From Corynebacterium pseudotuberculosis (GTDB lineage Bacteria > Actinomycetota > Actinomycetes > Mycobacteriales > Mycobacteriaceae): a DNA stretch of 64,000 bases. Location of the stretch: the NCBI RefSeq assembly GCF_002155265.1, contig NZ_CP021251.1, positions 1,426,001 to 1,490,000 on the forward strand, read 5' to 3'. This document shows positions 10,354-19,440 of this stretch, piece by piece; the stretch's first letter is position 1; each line of letters begins with the position of its first letter. The notes under the pieces were generated by a model that saw only the letters and a program-made list of their open reading frames with translations, ran no database searches and was not told the origin of the DNA. Made by a program: the position numbers and the translations under genes.

Positions 10354-10488
10354 GGATTACTCGCTTTCTTCAAAAATAACGCATGGAAGATGCATTAATG
10401 ACTGCTACCTACTAATAGAAGTAGCGTAATTGGCAAACGCAAAAGGTAAAAGCGCTATTTTTGCCTTAGTCTGGTGCGTGCGTCTTAA

Positions 10489-10522
10489 AGTCCAACGCAA
10501 AATAACGTACGCGCATTCCATT
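10489..10522 (-). promoter_or_regulatory. Candidate SigH-type promoter for mtr
   Basis: Read on the minus strand, GGAA (10519-10516) followed by 19 nt and GTTGG (GTT at 10496-10494) resembles the corynebacterial SigH pattern GGAAT / GTTG. The mycothiol redox genes are known SigH targets in the genus. The leader to the mtr ATG would be about 130 nt. The rest of the 298-nt gap between mtr and the hydrolase gene shows no gene. Confidence 0.45.
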
Positions 10523-10651
10523 GCAAATAAGAAATAATAATAAAAAACTTTAACCTTCCATATGGTCTTCTAGATCAAAGCCTTGTAAAAATGCGCCAGG
10601 CTCTGCATAGCACAGATAAAAGTTATGAGACTTTGGCATTCTTTAACGCTT

Positions 10652-11650
10652 CTACCGTTTAGGTTTCTCAGCATCTAGCCATCGGTCACAGGTTTGGAAT
10701 ACTTGGGCAAGAGGGGCGCGGCTAGATAAGAATACGTCGTGTTTTGCCCCCGGTATGGGCTGAATTGAGACGTGTTCAGAGAGGTGAGGTCCCCATTGAC
10801 TGATATGTTCTACGTTGATCACTGCATCTGCATGGGCTGCGAGAGGTAACGCCGATGCAGAAGCATCTGAACTTAAACACAGTAATGGGATACCGCAATT
10901 GATGCGGCCCTGATGGATAAGCCGTTGTGCCTTATCCACGGCTGCCACCCAACCAACAAATTTTTTGTGGCCCTCAAAAGGTTTCCACTGAAGGTTGTAA
11001 TCCCATTCGCCGTCACCGTGAATATGCAAACTTTTTCCGTAGACAGAAGACGATCTTGTCTTCAGTGCGACGCGAGGTCTGATTTTAGCGGTCATGGTAA
11101 TCAATGGGCGCGCAATCCGGACTGTAGGGGCAGGAGCCATCATGCTCAACCAGGGGCTATTTAAAATTGCACCGGGAAACCTGGCAAGGGTGAGGGGATT
11201 TGAGATCCGTAGATAATTAAGCCAATGGCACACGATTAGTCCGCCTGTTGAGTGGGCAATGGGGACGATTGTGGGATGCGTTTGCAACAGGGTCTGCGCG
11301 GCAATATCAAGTTCTTGAAAATAGATACTGAGGTGAGATGCGTAGTGCCATGTTTGACCTTTGCGATGCGACCTACCGCATTTTCTTAGGTCTAAGGCGT
11401 ATACGGCAAAGCCTTGAGCGTAAAAGTGTTCTGCAACATGGCGGTGAAAGAAATAATCCGTCATGCCATGTACAAAAAGCAAAGCAGGCCGTCTGTTGTA
11501 TTGCTCTGTGTTTTCCCCGTGGGGAAGATGGCGGACCAGGCTGCCAAAGATCTCACCTTCATTGCCTTCAGGCACGGGATCGCTACCGAGGCTGAAAGAG
11601 GCGCATTGGTAATCACGTCCGAGTATGTCGGTGTCCCAGTGAAGATTCAT
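10652..11650 (-). CDS. Alpha/beta hydrolase (serine aminopeptidase S33 / lysophospholipase-like)
   Basis: A 332-residue soluble hydrolase of unknown substrate. The oxyanion-hole sequence LLFVHGMTD lies at 58-65, the nucleophile elbow is AHSTGG with Ser134, and the catalytic His304 is in GAKHDVFLS. The cap region between them is rich in Arg and Pro. No signal peptide is present. The fold and the HG / HSTGG motifs place it with the monoacylglycerol-lipase-like S33 family, but the substrate is not deducible. It is 298 nt upstream of mtr on the same strand and divergent from mqo. Confidence 0.8.
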   Translation of the reverse strand: MNLHWDTDILGRDYQCASFSLGSDPVPEGNEGEIFGSLVRHLPHGENTEQYNRRPALLFVHGMTDYFFHRHVAEHFYAQGFAVYALDLRKCGRSHRKGQTWHYASHLSIYFQELDIAAQTLLQTHPTIVPIAHSTGGLIVCHWLNYLRISNPLTLARFPGAILNSPWLSMMAPAPTVRIARPLITMTAKIRPRVALKTRSSSVYGKSLHIHGDGEWDYNLQWKPFEGHKKFVGWVAAVDKAQRLIHQGRINCGIPLLCLSSDASASALPLAAHADAVINVEHISQWGPHLSEHVSIQPIPGAKHDVFLSSRAPLAQVFQTCDRWLDAEKPKR

Positions 11651-12159
11651 GTTTATGAGATTAGATCGGATGAAGCCCTAGGCGGGAGCGCAAAGAGTGA
11701 AATATTACAAAGCCGGACTCAGTGTGGAAGGCATTACCTCAATCTAGGAATTAACTTCTTTTTTGCGGTGTAGATATGGAACAAATGTAGGCATGGCTGA
11801 AGGCGGGGTATGCGATGATAATGGGATTTGCGATGACGAAAGTGCAACAGGGTTTGCATGAGGGGTACTGACTATATTGTTAAAGGGAAGTTGTTTGAGA
11901 GTGCGTCTGCCTATTTATATTGTGTGGGTATGATGGCGACCCTATTTACCGTGCTTGGTGTTTGATATAGGGGGTGATCGGGGGTAAAGAAATACTGTTT
12001 TGTAGCTGTATTTCATTGATACGTGCTCTCTTTTTCTTACCCCCAATGGATCAGGCGTAAGCTGTTTTCTAGTGAACTGAAGAAATTCAGCGTGGCTGTG
12101 TTTTTAGTTTGTGAACAATCCGGGAAATGCGGAAACGTAAAACTCAAGGAAGATTGAAT
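11651..12159 (+). promoter_or_regulatory. 509-nt intergenic region before mqo, with candidate promoter and hairpins
   Basis: No gene is supported here. A -10-like TATGATGG at 11930-11937 is the best promoter candidate for mqo and would give a leader of more than 200 nt. Two inverted repeats lie in that leader: CCCTAT (from 11940) with ATAGGG (ending near 11972), and GGGGGTAA (11980-11987) with CTTACCCCC (12036-12044). A strong ribosome site AAGGAAG lies at 12146-12152. The divergent hydrolase promoter must also lie in this stretch but is not clear. Confidence 0.35.
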
Positions 12160-13659
12160 ATGGCAGATTCCACCAACGCGCAACGCGTCACGGACGAAGT
12201 AGACGTTGCCCTGATCGGCGGCGGTATCATGAGTGCCACCCTGGGCGCTATGCTCCGCACACTTGAACCTAGCTGGTCTCAGGTTCTCTTTGAGCGTCTT
12301 GACGCACCTGCTCAAGAGTCATCCTCGCCATGGAATAATGCGGGAACAGGACATTCGGCTCTGTGTGAGCTGAACTACACACCGGAAGTTAACGGGCGTA
12401 TTGAGATCAATAAGGCTCTGGGTGTAAATGAAAAGTTCCAAGTTTCTCGCCAGTTCTGGTCTTATCAAATTAACCAAGGGGTTCTCCCGAATCCTCACGA
12501 GTGGATTAACCCTGTACCGCACGTTTCTTTTGCCCGTGGTGAATCGCAGGTTAGTTATTTGAAAAAGCGTTACGACGCTCTAGCTAGCCACCCATTATTC
12601 CCCAACATGCAATATACGGACGACCGTAGCGTGTTCAATGAGATGCTCCCGTTAATGGCTGATGGGCGCAGTGAATTTGAAAAAATCGCGATTTCCTGGA
12701 CCGATGCCGGCACTGATATTAACTATGGGTCTCAGACTCGCCAGTTCCTCAAAGCTGCCGAGGCTAATGGCACCAATATCCGTTATGGACATGAGGTCAA
12801 AGACATTACCCGCGATAGTGGTAAATGGAAGATCAAAGTCAAAAACGTTCATACCGGAGATATTCAGGTTGTTCGTGCCAACTTTGTTTTTGTGGGCGCT
12901 GGAGGAATGGCACTTCCGCTTCTCCAGAAGTCTGGAATCGCAGAAATACGTGGTTGGGGCGGTTTCCCGGTATCGGGTCAATGGTTGCGCTGTACTAACC
13001 AGGAAATCATCGAGCAACACTCGGCGAAAGTTTATGGCAAAGCATCTATCGGTGCGCCCCCGATGTCAGTACCGCACCTGGATACCCGCGTTATTGATGG
13101 GGAAAAAGGCCTGTTGTTTGGTCCTTATGCGGGATGGACACCAAAATTCTTAAAGAAGGGCTCGTACCTCGATCTTTTTAAGTCTATCCATCCCACAAAC
13201 CTCATGTCTTATCTAGGCGTTGGGGCTCAGGAATTTGGACTAACCAAGTACCTCATCACTGAGGTACTAAAGGACCAAGCTGCCCGGATGGAGTCTCTGC
13301 GTGAGTACATGCCTAATGCTCGTGATGAAGATTGGGAGCTAGTTACGGCAGGTCAACGCGTACAGGCTATCGAGCCTGTTGTTGGGCCGCGATTCTCCAC
13401 GCTGGCTTTTGGCACTTCCCTTATTAACTCAGCAGATGGATCTATCGCTGGTATTCTTGGTGCATCGCCAGGGGCTTCTATTGCGCCAGCTGCGATGTTG
13501 GAGGTTCTTGAGCGTTGCTTTGGACATTGCATGGTTGAGTGGGGAGACAGGATTAAAGAGATGATCCCTTCCTACGGAATTAAACTTTCCACAGATAAGC
13601 GGCTATTTGAGGAGATCTGGAATTATACCCAGACAACGCTGCAGCTTGATAAAGACTGA
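12160..13659 (+). CDS. mqo: Malate:quinone oxidoreductase
   Basis: Mqo is a peripheral membrane FAD enzyme that oxidises malate to oxaloacetate and passes electrons to menaquinone; in corynebacteria it is the main malate-oxidising enzyme of the TCA cycle. The protein has 499 residues from ATG 12160, with the N-terminal FAD motif LIGGGIMSATLG, the family sequence NNAGTGHSALCELNYTP, and a second FAD contact GASPGAS near the C-terminus. AAGGAAG 7 nt upstream fixes this start over an upstream in-frame ATG at 12127. It is a single-gene unit with its own terminator. Confidence 0.96.
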   Translation: MADSTNAQRVTDEVDVALIGGGIMSATLGAMLRTLEPSWSQVLFERLDAPAQESSSPWNNAGTGHSALCELNYTPEVNGRIEINKALGVNEKFQVSRQFWSYQINQGVLPNPHEWINPVPHVSFARGESQVSYLKKRYDALASHPLFPNMQYTDDRSVFNEMLPLMADGRSEFEKIAISWTDAGTDINYGSQTRQFLKAAEANGTNIRYGHEVKDITRDSGKWKIKVKNVHTGDIQVVRANFVFVGAGGMALPLLQKSGIAEIRGWGGFPVSGQWLRCTNQEIIEQHSAKVYGKASIGAPPMSVPHLDTRVIDGEKGLLFGPYAGWTPKFLKKGSYLDLFKSIHPTNLMSYLGVGAQEFGLTKYLITEVLKDQAARMESLREYMPNARDEDWELVTAGQRVQAIEPVVGPRFSTLAFGTSLINSADGSIAGILGASPGASIAPAAMLEVLERCFGHCMVEWGDRIKEMIPSYGIKLSTDKRLFEEIWNYTQTTLQLDKD

Positions 13660-13704
13660 CTGGTTAGTTTTCAGTGTTAGGTAGGTTTTAGTCTTAAAAC
13701 GAAT

Positions 13705-13752
13705 CCTAGCGGTGCTTTAATGAAAAAGGCACTGCTAGGTTTTGTTATTTTC
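13705..13752 (+). terminator. Rho-independent terminator after mqo
   Basis: CCTAGCGGTGC at 13705-13715 pairs with GCACTGCTAGG at 13729-13739 (one bulge or mismatch), followed by TTTTGTTATTTT. Confidence 0.85.
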
Positions 13753-13771
13753 TAGGAGATATTGAGGCATT

Positions 13772-14854
13772 ATGGGCACCTGTGGACGCACACTATATCC
13801 TTTCTCTGCAGTAGTAGGGCAGGAGCGATTAAGACTGGCATTACTCTTATGCGCAATTTCTCCGCGTATTGGTGGTGTAGTTATCCGCGGGGAAAAGGGA
13901 ACAGCGAAGACCACTACGGTGCGAGCTTTTGCGCGTTTGCTAGGAGAAGCCCCTTTAGTTGATCTCCCTATCGGTGCCACAGAGGATCGAGTCGTGGGGT
14001 CCCTGGATATGGAGACAGTCTTGACCACCGGAAAAGCTCGCTATAACCCGGGCTTGCTTAGTCAAGCAGACGGTGGGGTGTTGTACGTCGATGAGGTAAA
14101 TCTCCTCGCAGATCACCTCGTCGATTCGCTCTTAGACGCGGCGGCAACGGGGCAAGTAACAGTTGAACGGGATGGCATTTCTTATTCTTCTCCTGCCAAC
14201 TTTGTGCTCGTGGGGACAATGAACCCAGAAGAAGGCGAGTTGCGGCCGCAATTGCTTGATCGTTTCGGATTGGCTGTTGACGTTATGGCGTCCAAAGACA
14301 CTGATGTACGAGCAGAAATAATGCGGCGTCGGCTTGCTTTCGAATCAGCCCCGCAATCTTTTGCTCAAGCGTGGTCCCATGAGGATGCATCGACGGCGCT
14401 GCAAATACAGAAGGCGAAACAACGAGTGCAGCAGTTACAACTTTCTAACGTTAATCTGAACCGGATCGCACATTTGTGTGCAGCATTTGACGTGGACGGT
14501 ATGAGAGCTGATTTGGTTATCGCTCGAACTGCGCTAGCACATGCTGCCTGGCGCGGAGCTTCAATGGTTGAAGATGAGGATATCCGGATAGCCGCAGAGT
14601 TGGCCTTGCCGCATCGCCGTCGCAGAGACCCATTCGATGAGCCTGGCCTAGACCAGGAACAGCTGGATCAAGAAATGGAAAAAGCCCGGGATCAGCACCC
14701 TGACGCCAGTGATAAAGCGGAAGAGCCTCAAGAGGAAAAAGAGCAGCATACACTAGAGAACAAGTCTTCGGAGACTCAATCTGAGCAGCCCACCAGTGAC
14801 GGTCAGGAGGAATGCGCTACTACTGGCGCTCCCTTTCGCTCCACGGGTGCTTAA
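13772..14854 (+). CDS. ChlI-type AAA+ subunit of a cobalt/magnesium chelatase (first frame of a split ChlI-ChlD gene)
   Basis: This frame encodes 360 residues: an AAA+ ATPase with Walker [10 protein letters not shown] at 40-48 and Walker B in [10 protein letters not shown], the lid region, and then an acidic Glu/Gln-rich linker from about 290 to the TAA at 14852. In mycobacterial relatives the AAA+ domain, linker and von Willebrand A domain form one protein of about 630 residues. Here the A domain continues in the +1 frame from 14796. The product would work with a CobN-type large subunit to insert cobalt into the corrin ring; no cobN is in this window. Co-location with cobO and cobB supports the cobalt role. 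Whether the two parts are made separately, fused by frameshifting, or broken is discussed as a finding. Confidence 0.85.
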   Translation: MGTCGRTLYPFSAVVGQERLRLALLLCAISPRIGGVVIRGEKGTAKTTTVRAFARLLGEAPLVDLPIGATEDRVVGSLDMETVLTTGKARYNPGLLSQADGGVLYVDEVNLLADHLVDSLLDAAATGQVTVERDGISYSSPANFVLVGTMNPEEGELRPQLLDRFGLAVDVMASKDTDVRAEIMRRRLAFESAPQSFAQAWSHEDASTALQIQKAKQRVQQLQLSNVNLNRIAHLCAAFDVDGMRADLVIARTALAHAAWRGASMVEDEDIRIAAELALPHRRRRDPFDEPGLDQEQLDQEMEKARDQHPDASDKAEEPQEEKEQHTLENKSSETQSEQPTSDGQEECATTGAPFRSTGA

Positions 14855-15611
14855 ACGCAAGGGCATAGGTGAGCGGGGAGTTCCAGGGCGACGCTCAAAG
14901 GCCTATTCCTCCCATGGAGGAGATGTTCGTCCATTGCGTTTTGGGCATGGTCTGAACCTTGTGGGTACCATTTTCGCGGCGGTTGATAGAGGGGCGCGAT
15001 TACGGGGAAAGATGATTGACTTCCGGCCGGAGGATTTGCGGGGTTCCTTAAGGCGGGGTATGGAATCAAACCTTATTATTTTTGTCGTTGATGCTTCAGG
15101 GTCCATGTCGGCTCGAGATCGATTGGCTTCAGTCACTGGTGCTGTCTTATCGATGCTTCGGGATGCGTACCAGCGTCGGGACAAGGTTGCTGTGATTTCC
15201 GTACGAGGAGCCGCTCCTGAGTTGGTGTTGCCTCCTACTGGTTCAATTGATGTTGCGGTGCGCCGTTTGCAAAAGGTAGCTACGGGCGGCCGGACTCCGT
15301 TGGGTGAGGGGCTTTTACTCGCCCATGACGTGATTCGTAGAGAGCACGTAAAAGAACCTGGGCGTCGTGCTCTTCTGGTCGTGCTGTCAGATGGACGTGC
15401 CACCGGAGCCTCTGGTCTTGTTGGTTTGCGAACAGCTGCTCAGACCATCGCACGTAGTGATTTGGCTGGTTCGGTGGTAGTTGACTGTGAGAAGTCGGGA
15501 CGCGTGAAGCTCGGACTCGCGCAGGAATTAGCTGGTCATCTTGAAGGGATTTGTATTCAGCTTAAAGAGTTGAATGCAGAGTCTGTGGCCGGAGCGATAA
15601 ACGTAGTGTGA
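14796..15611 (+). CDS. ChlD-type von Willebrand A domain subunit of the chelatase (second, +1 frame)
   Basis: This frame overlaps the first by 59 nt and encodes up to 271 residues. The motif [12 protein letters not shown] at 23-34 belongs to the conserved linker end of fused ChlD proteins, and the VWA metal-ion site is DASGSM at 99-104, with the later TGGRTP and SDGRATG motifs. Start options are weak: GTG 14796 has no ribosome site in front, and AGGAGG at 14805-14810 points at an ATG (14812) in the wrong frame. Residues in this frame before position 14 do not resemble the family. A +1 slip at CCC-TTT (14831-14836) would join the two frames as a 612-residue fusion of family-typical length. Its stop overlaps a possible upstream start of cobO. 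Confidence 0.8.
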   Translation: MTVRRNALLLALPFAPRVLKRKGIGERGVPGRRSKAYSSHGGDVRPLRFGHGLNLVGTIFAAVDRGARLRGKMIDFRPEDLRGSLRRGMESNLIIFVVDASGSMSARDRLASVTGAVLSMLRDAYQRRDKVAVISVRGAAPELVLPPTGSIDVAVRRLQKVATGGRTPLGEGLLLAHDVIRREHVKEPGRRALLVVLSDGRATGASGLVGLRTAAQTIARSDLAGSVVVDCEKSGRVKLGLAQELAGHLEGICIQLKELNAESVAGAINVV

Positions 15612-15718
15612 GCCACAGCCTGAGTGAGAAACTTGAAAAAGTGCGTGAGATGACACCTTGGGCAAGTAGAATCGATATGTCTTCCGATATCAATTCAAGC
15701 AAGGAGGGAGATCTTCTT

Positions 15719-16339
15719 ATGCCTCAGGGGAAAGTAGATCCCGCGACTATACCCGATGACGGTTTAACCACGCGTCAGCGCCGCATGTTGCCTATCACTG
15801 CTGTTCATACAGGACAGGGGAAAGGGAAATCGACGGCTGCCTTTGGGATGGCTGTGCGAGCTTGGAATCAAGGGATGAATATAGGGGTTTTCCAGTTTGT
15901 AAAGTCTGCTAAGTGGAAAGTCGGCGAAGAAGCCGTCTTTAAACAACTCGGAAAGTTGTATGAAGATTCTGGTATAGGTGGGCCCGTAGAGTGGCACAAA
16001 ATGGGGGAAGGCTGGTCTTGGACAAAGAAGCAGAGCGCTGATGAAGATCATGCTCGTGATGCTCAAGATGGCTGGGCAGAGATAAAAAACCGGATAGCGG
16101 CGCAAGAACATGATTTTTATGTTCTCGACGAGTTCACGTATCCCATCAAATGGGGTTGGATTGATGTAAATGACGTTGTAGACACTCTGAAGAACCGCCC
16201 TGGTACTCAACATATTGTGATAACCGGACGTGATGCAGATCCGAAGCTTATAGAGGCAGCCGATCTTGTTACCGAGATGACAAAAATAAAGCATCCAATG
16301 GATGTAGGACGTAAAGGTCAAAAAGGAATCGAATGGTAG
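15719..16339 (+). CDS. cobO: Cob(I)yrinic acid a,c-diamide adenosyltransferase
   Basis: This CobA/CobO/BtuR enzyme transfers the adenosyl group of ATP to the reduced cobalt of corrinoids. The protein has 206 residues from ATG 15719; the ATP loop is GQGKGKST at 32-39 and the conserved VFQFVKS and VLDEFTYP motifs follow. I chose ATG 15719 because AAGGAGG lies at 15701-15707; the open frame reaches back to GTG 15608, which overlaps the chelatase stop but has no homology to the family over the first 37 residues. Its stop overlaps the start of cobB, so the two are translationally coupled. Confidence 0.93.
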   Translation: MPQGKVDPATIPDDGLTTRQRRMLPITAVHTGQGKGKSTAAFGMAVRAWNQGMNIGVFQFVKSAKWKVGEEAVFKQLGKLYEDSGIGGPVEWHKMGEGWSWTKKQSADEDHARDAQDGWAEIKNRIAAQEHDFYVLDEFTYPIKWGWIDVNDVVDTLKNRPGTQHIVITGRDADPKLIEAADLVTEMTKIKHPMDVGRKGQKGIEW

Positions 16340-17706
16340 CTGCAGTACCGGGGGTTGTGATTGCTGCAACCTCCTCCGGATCGGGCAAGACAACCATCGC
16401 CACAGGCCTGATAGCTGCTTTGGCTCAACGTATGGTGGTTGCACCGTTTAAAGTCGGACCCGATTACATTGATACGGGGTACCACGGGATGGCCGCAGGA
16501 CGGGTGGGGCGAAACCTAGATTCTGTAATGTGCGGCCGAGCTGCTTTGGGCCCGCTCTACGCGCACGGTGCACAAGGAGCAGATATTTCGGTGGTCGAAG
16601 GAGTTATGGGGCTTTTCGACGGTCGCATAACGGAAGGGGCAAATACTGCGGATGCTCGTGCTCAAGGATCCACCGCGGAAATTGCTGCTGAACTGGGACT
16701 TCCCGTTATTCTGGTTGTTGACGTTCGCGGTATGAGTCAATCTGTAGGCGCTGTGGTTCGCGGATTTGCCACTGCGGATGATGCCGTGCGAGTAGCCGGT
16801 GTGATTTTGAATAAGGTTGGTACTGATCGGCATGCTGCGGTGTGTCGGGAATCGGTAGAAGCTGTGGGCATCCCGGTTTTAGGCGCAATTCCTCGTGTCG
16901 ATGATGCAGAGGTTCCCTCGAGACATCTTGGTCTGGTCACCTCTACGGAGCTGAGTCAGGCTCGTTCTGTTATCTCGGAAATGGCTGCAATGGTGGAGCA
17001 TCATGTTGATCTTGACGCCCTGGTTTCTCTTGCACGCTGTACGTTTACAGGTGCTGCATGGGACCCTAGGGCGGTAGTGGGGGGTCATCTCAGTTCTGAG
17101 CGGAGTCCAAGAATCGCGTTAGCAGGTGGACCTGCATTTTCATTCACTTATGCGGAACACGTGGAGCTTTTGGAAGCGGCTGGGGCAAGGGTTCTTGCTT
17201 TTGATCCTCTGATCGATGATCTGCCGGAGTGCGATGGATTAATTATCCCGGGAGGATTTCCGGAGGAGTATTGCGAAGTATTGGCAAACAGGAAGGATCT
17301 ACAGCGCAGCATCGTAAACCGCATTGATCAAGGGATGCCAGTCCATGCTGAGTGTGCGGGACTTTTGTGGCTCCTAGATGCCCTTGACGGACACCGGATG
17401 CTCGGGATTATTACTGCTCAAGCTGCAATGAAGCGTCGTCTTACTTTGGGCTACCGGGAAGCCGTGGCGCTGAGTGATTCTGTGATGTACCGTGCTGGTG
17501 AACGCGTCACCGGGCATGAATTTCACCATACGGCTCTGACAAAGGACGATGCCTTGGGATGGGAGTCCGCATGGGGATGGCGCACCTGGGACGGAGCAGC
17601 GGCGCGTGAAGGATTTGTACGCGGTAATATTCATGCCAGTTATCTTCATGTTCATCCAGCGTCTGTGCCTCGGGCAGTGAGAAGGTTTGTTGATGCATGC
17701 AAGTGA
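16333..17706 (+). CDS. cobB: Cobyrinic acid a,c-diamide synthase (hydrogenobyrinic in the aerobic route)
   Basis: CobB (CbiA) amidates the a and c side chains of cobyrinic or hydrogenobyrinic acid with glutamine and ATP. The 457-residue protein has an N-terminal ATPase domain with ATSSGSGKTT (12-21) and a C-terminal glutaminase domain with the nucleophile in HAECAGLLWL and the motif PGGFPEEY before it; the C-terminal His-containing segment reads HASYLHVHPAS. The start ATG overlaps the cobO stop by 7 nt. It acts before CobO and CobQ in the pathway. Confidence 0.94.
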   Translation: MVAAVPGVVIAATSSGSGKTTIATGLIAALAQRMVVAPFKVGPDYIDTGYHGMAAGRVGRNLDSVMCGRAALGPLYAHGAQGADISVVEGVMGLFDGRITEGANTADARAQGSTAEIAAELGLPVILVVDVRGMSQSVGAVVRGFATADDAVRVAGVILNKVGTDRHAAVCRESVEAVGIPVLGAIPRVDDAEVPSRHLGLVTSTELSQARSVISEMAAMVEHHVDLDALVSLARCTFTGAAWDPRAVVGGHLSSERSPRIALAGGPAFSFTYAEHVELLEAAGARVLAFDPLIDDLPECDGLIIPGGFPEEYCEVLANRKDLQRSIVNRIDQGMPVHAECAGLLWLLDALDGHRMLGIITAQAAMKRRLTLGYREAVALSDSVMYRAGERVTGHEFHHTALTKDDALGWESAWGWRTWDGAAAREGFVRGNIHASYLHVHPASVPRAVRRFVDACK

Positions 17707-18241
17707 AAAGCCACAGGCGTTGACGCTCACAACGCCTGATGGAGCCTTGAGCATCATAGGAAATAGTGGTTTTGTGCTGGCTAGTGGTTGGACTGACGAT
17801 ATTGCGGCATTATTTTCTCTTGTGCACAAGGATTTTGCGTTAGGGGCAGACGGCCAAGTAATTGATCGTGTTGAAGTCGATGATGCGCATGCTGTGTTGC
17901 AGGATGCTAGCGCAGCGGTTTCTGCTTATTACGCGGGTAGCGCGGACGGTGTGCAGCAGATTCCCGTCAAGCAACTTTCGGGGCCTTTCCGTATGCGCGC
18001 GTGGGATGTTTTGCGAGAGGTCCAACCTGGAGAGACTCTGACTTACGCCGAGTATGCGGGGCGATGCGGTAATGAAAAAGCGGCGCGAGCTGCTGCTAGC
18101 GCGTGTGCAATGAATGCTGTTGCGCTATTTATACCTTGCCATCGTATCGTTCGGAGTGATGGAACCCTTGGCGGCTTTCGTTATGGCATCAAGATAAAAG
18201 AGAGCCTGCTGGCGCGAGAGTCCAGCATTCTTGTGAACTAA
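17693..18241 (+). CDS. ogt: Methylated-DNA--protein-cysteine methyltransferase
   Basis: This suicide repair protein removes the methyl group from O6-methylguanine in DNA. The protein has 182 residues and ends with the methyltransferase domain: the DNA-binding helix region ARAAASACAMN and the active-site PCHRIV, followed by GGFRYG. The acceptor is the Cys of PCHR. ATG 17693 overlaps the end of cobB by 14 nt, so it may be read from the cob transcript although it has no role in that pathway. The N-terminal half is divergent from the well-known enterobacterial proteins, as usual for this family. Confidence 0.9.
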   Translation: MHASEKPQALTLTTPDGALSIIGNSGFVLASGWTDDIAALFSLVHKDFALGADGQVIDRVEVDDAHAVLQDASAAVSAYYAGSADGVQQIPVKQLSGPFRMRAWDVLREVQPGETLTYAEYAGRCGNEKAARAAASACAMNAVALFIPCHRIVRSDGTLGGFRYGIKIKESLLARESSILVN

Positions 18242-18297
18242 GTTATGGCGGGGCGGGTGGCTTGCGGAAGCTAGATGAAAAAGGTATTCATTAGTGA

Positions 18298-19413
18298 ATG
18301 TCTTTCTCATCTACTCCAGTCACAGTATTATCCGGATTTCTAGGCTCAGGAAAAACAACTCTTCTCAATGATTTGCTAGGTAATCGTGAAGGCCGCAAAA
18401 TTGCGGTGATTGTTAACGACTTCTCTGAAATAAATATCGATGCAGCTCTCATAGCTGGGGAGGGGCACCTTGAGCGCGGCGAGGATAGGTTTGTTGAGCT
18501 TACCAATGGCTGCATTTGCTGTACTCTGCGCGATGATCTTGTGGAATCAGTGGGGTCATTAGCTAGATCGGGAAAATATGACCACATTGTGATCGAATCA
18601 ACGGGTATATCGGAGCCCATGCCTGTCGCTGCCACTTTTGAATGGGAATGGGAAGATGGGACGCGTTTGGCGGACGTAGCTCCGATCGATACGATGGCAA
18701 CGCTTGTAGACGCTACCCAATTTCTGGAATACATCTCAAAAAAGACCTATTTGGTAGACCGCGACCTCGGAGCTACTCCTGAAGACGATCGTACAATCGC
18801 TGATCTCCTAGTAGACCAGGTAGAATTTGCAGACCGTATCTATGTAACCAAAGCGGATTTGGTGCCTGCAGAGCGTTATGAGGCGACCGTGGCTTTGGTG
18901 CGTAGAATGAATCCGCGTGCGAGCGTCGAAAAGCTTATCGACGGCCGCGTTATTCCAGAAGAAGGTGAGCCGAGATCGGCTATTTCTGATTTGTTGGGAG
19001 CGATGGCCTATGACGAGGCAACAGCTCGGACTTATCAGGGATACGTGGATGAGCTGACCAATCCCCACACCCCTGAGACGGAAGAATATGGGATTAGCTC
19101 GGTGGTCTTTCGGGGCGACAGGCCTTTTGATCGCGAGCGGCTCATCCAGGCATTGCACTCAATTTCTGGACTAGTGCGCTCCAAAGGACACTGTTGGGTA
19201 TCTGATCGGATCGATATGGTTCAAGTATGGCATCAAGCGGGGCCTGATCTACGCATTGTGCCCGCTGGTTACTGGCAGCAAGCCGGCCTGGAACCAAGTA
19301 ATGAGATCGTGCTTATCGGAGTGCACTTTGATAGTGAAGATGCGGTGCGCAAACTCAACCAGGCGATGCTTAATGATACGGAGACAATGCTGCTCCTATC
19401 CCAACGGACTTAG
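18298..19413 (+). CDS. CobW/COG0523 family G3E GTPase (metal chaperone or insertase)
   Basis: The 371-residue protein has a GTPase domain with P-loop GFLGSGKTT (13-21), the family metal-binding motif GCICC at 71-75, the ESTGISEP switch and the TKAD guanine-specificity motif, then a CobW C-terminal domain. Members bind Zn or Co and deliver it to target proteins; CobW proteins are tied to cobalamin synthesis and other members to zinc limitation. The place here downstream of cob genes would fit cobalt, but a zinc role is equally possible. A small palindrome, ATTCA-TTAG-TGAAT (18286-18299), overlaps the start codon and could be an operator; that is speculative. Confidence 0.85.
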   Translation: MSFSSTPVTVLSGFLGSGKTTLLNDLLGNREGRKIAVIVNDFSEINIDAALIAGEGHLERGEDRFVELTNGCICCTLRDDLVESVGSLARSGKYDHIVIESTGISEPMPVAATFEWEWEDGTRLADVAPIDTMATLVDATQFLEYISKKTYLVDRDLGATPEDDRTIADLLVDQVEFADRIYVTKADLVPAERYEATVALVRRMNPRASVEKLIDGRVIPEEGEPRSAISDLLGAMAYDEATARTYQGYVDELTNPHTPETEEYGISSVVFRGDRPFDRERLIQALHSISGLVRSKGHCWVSDRIDMVQVWHQAGPDLRIVPAGYWQQAGLEPSNEIVLIGVHFDSEDAVRKLNQAMLNDTETMLLLSQRT

Positions 19414-19440
19414 CTTCAAGTCCAGATATCCTGGGCGCTT

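Noticed and set aside
11414-11773. 119-residue plus-strand ORF opposite the alpha/beta hydrolase
   Set aside because: It is antisense to a well-supported gene and has no family features.
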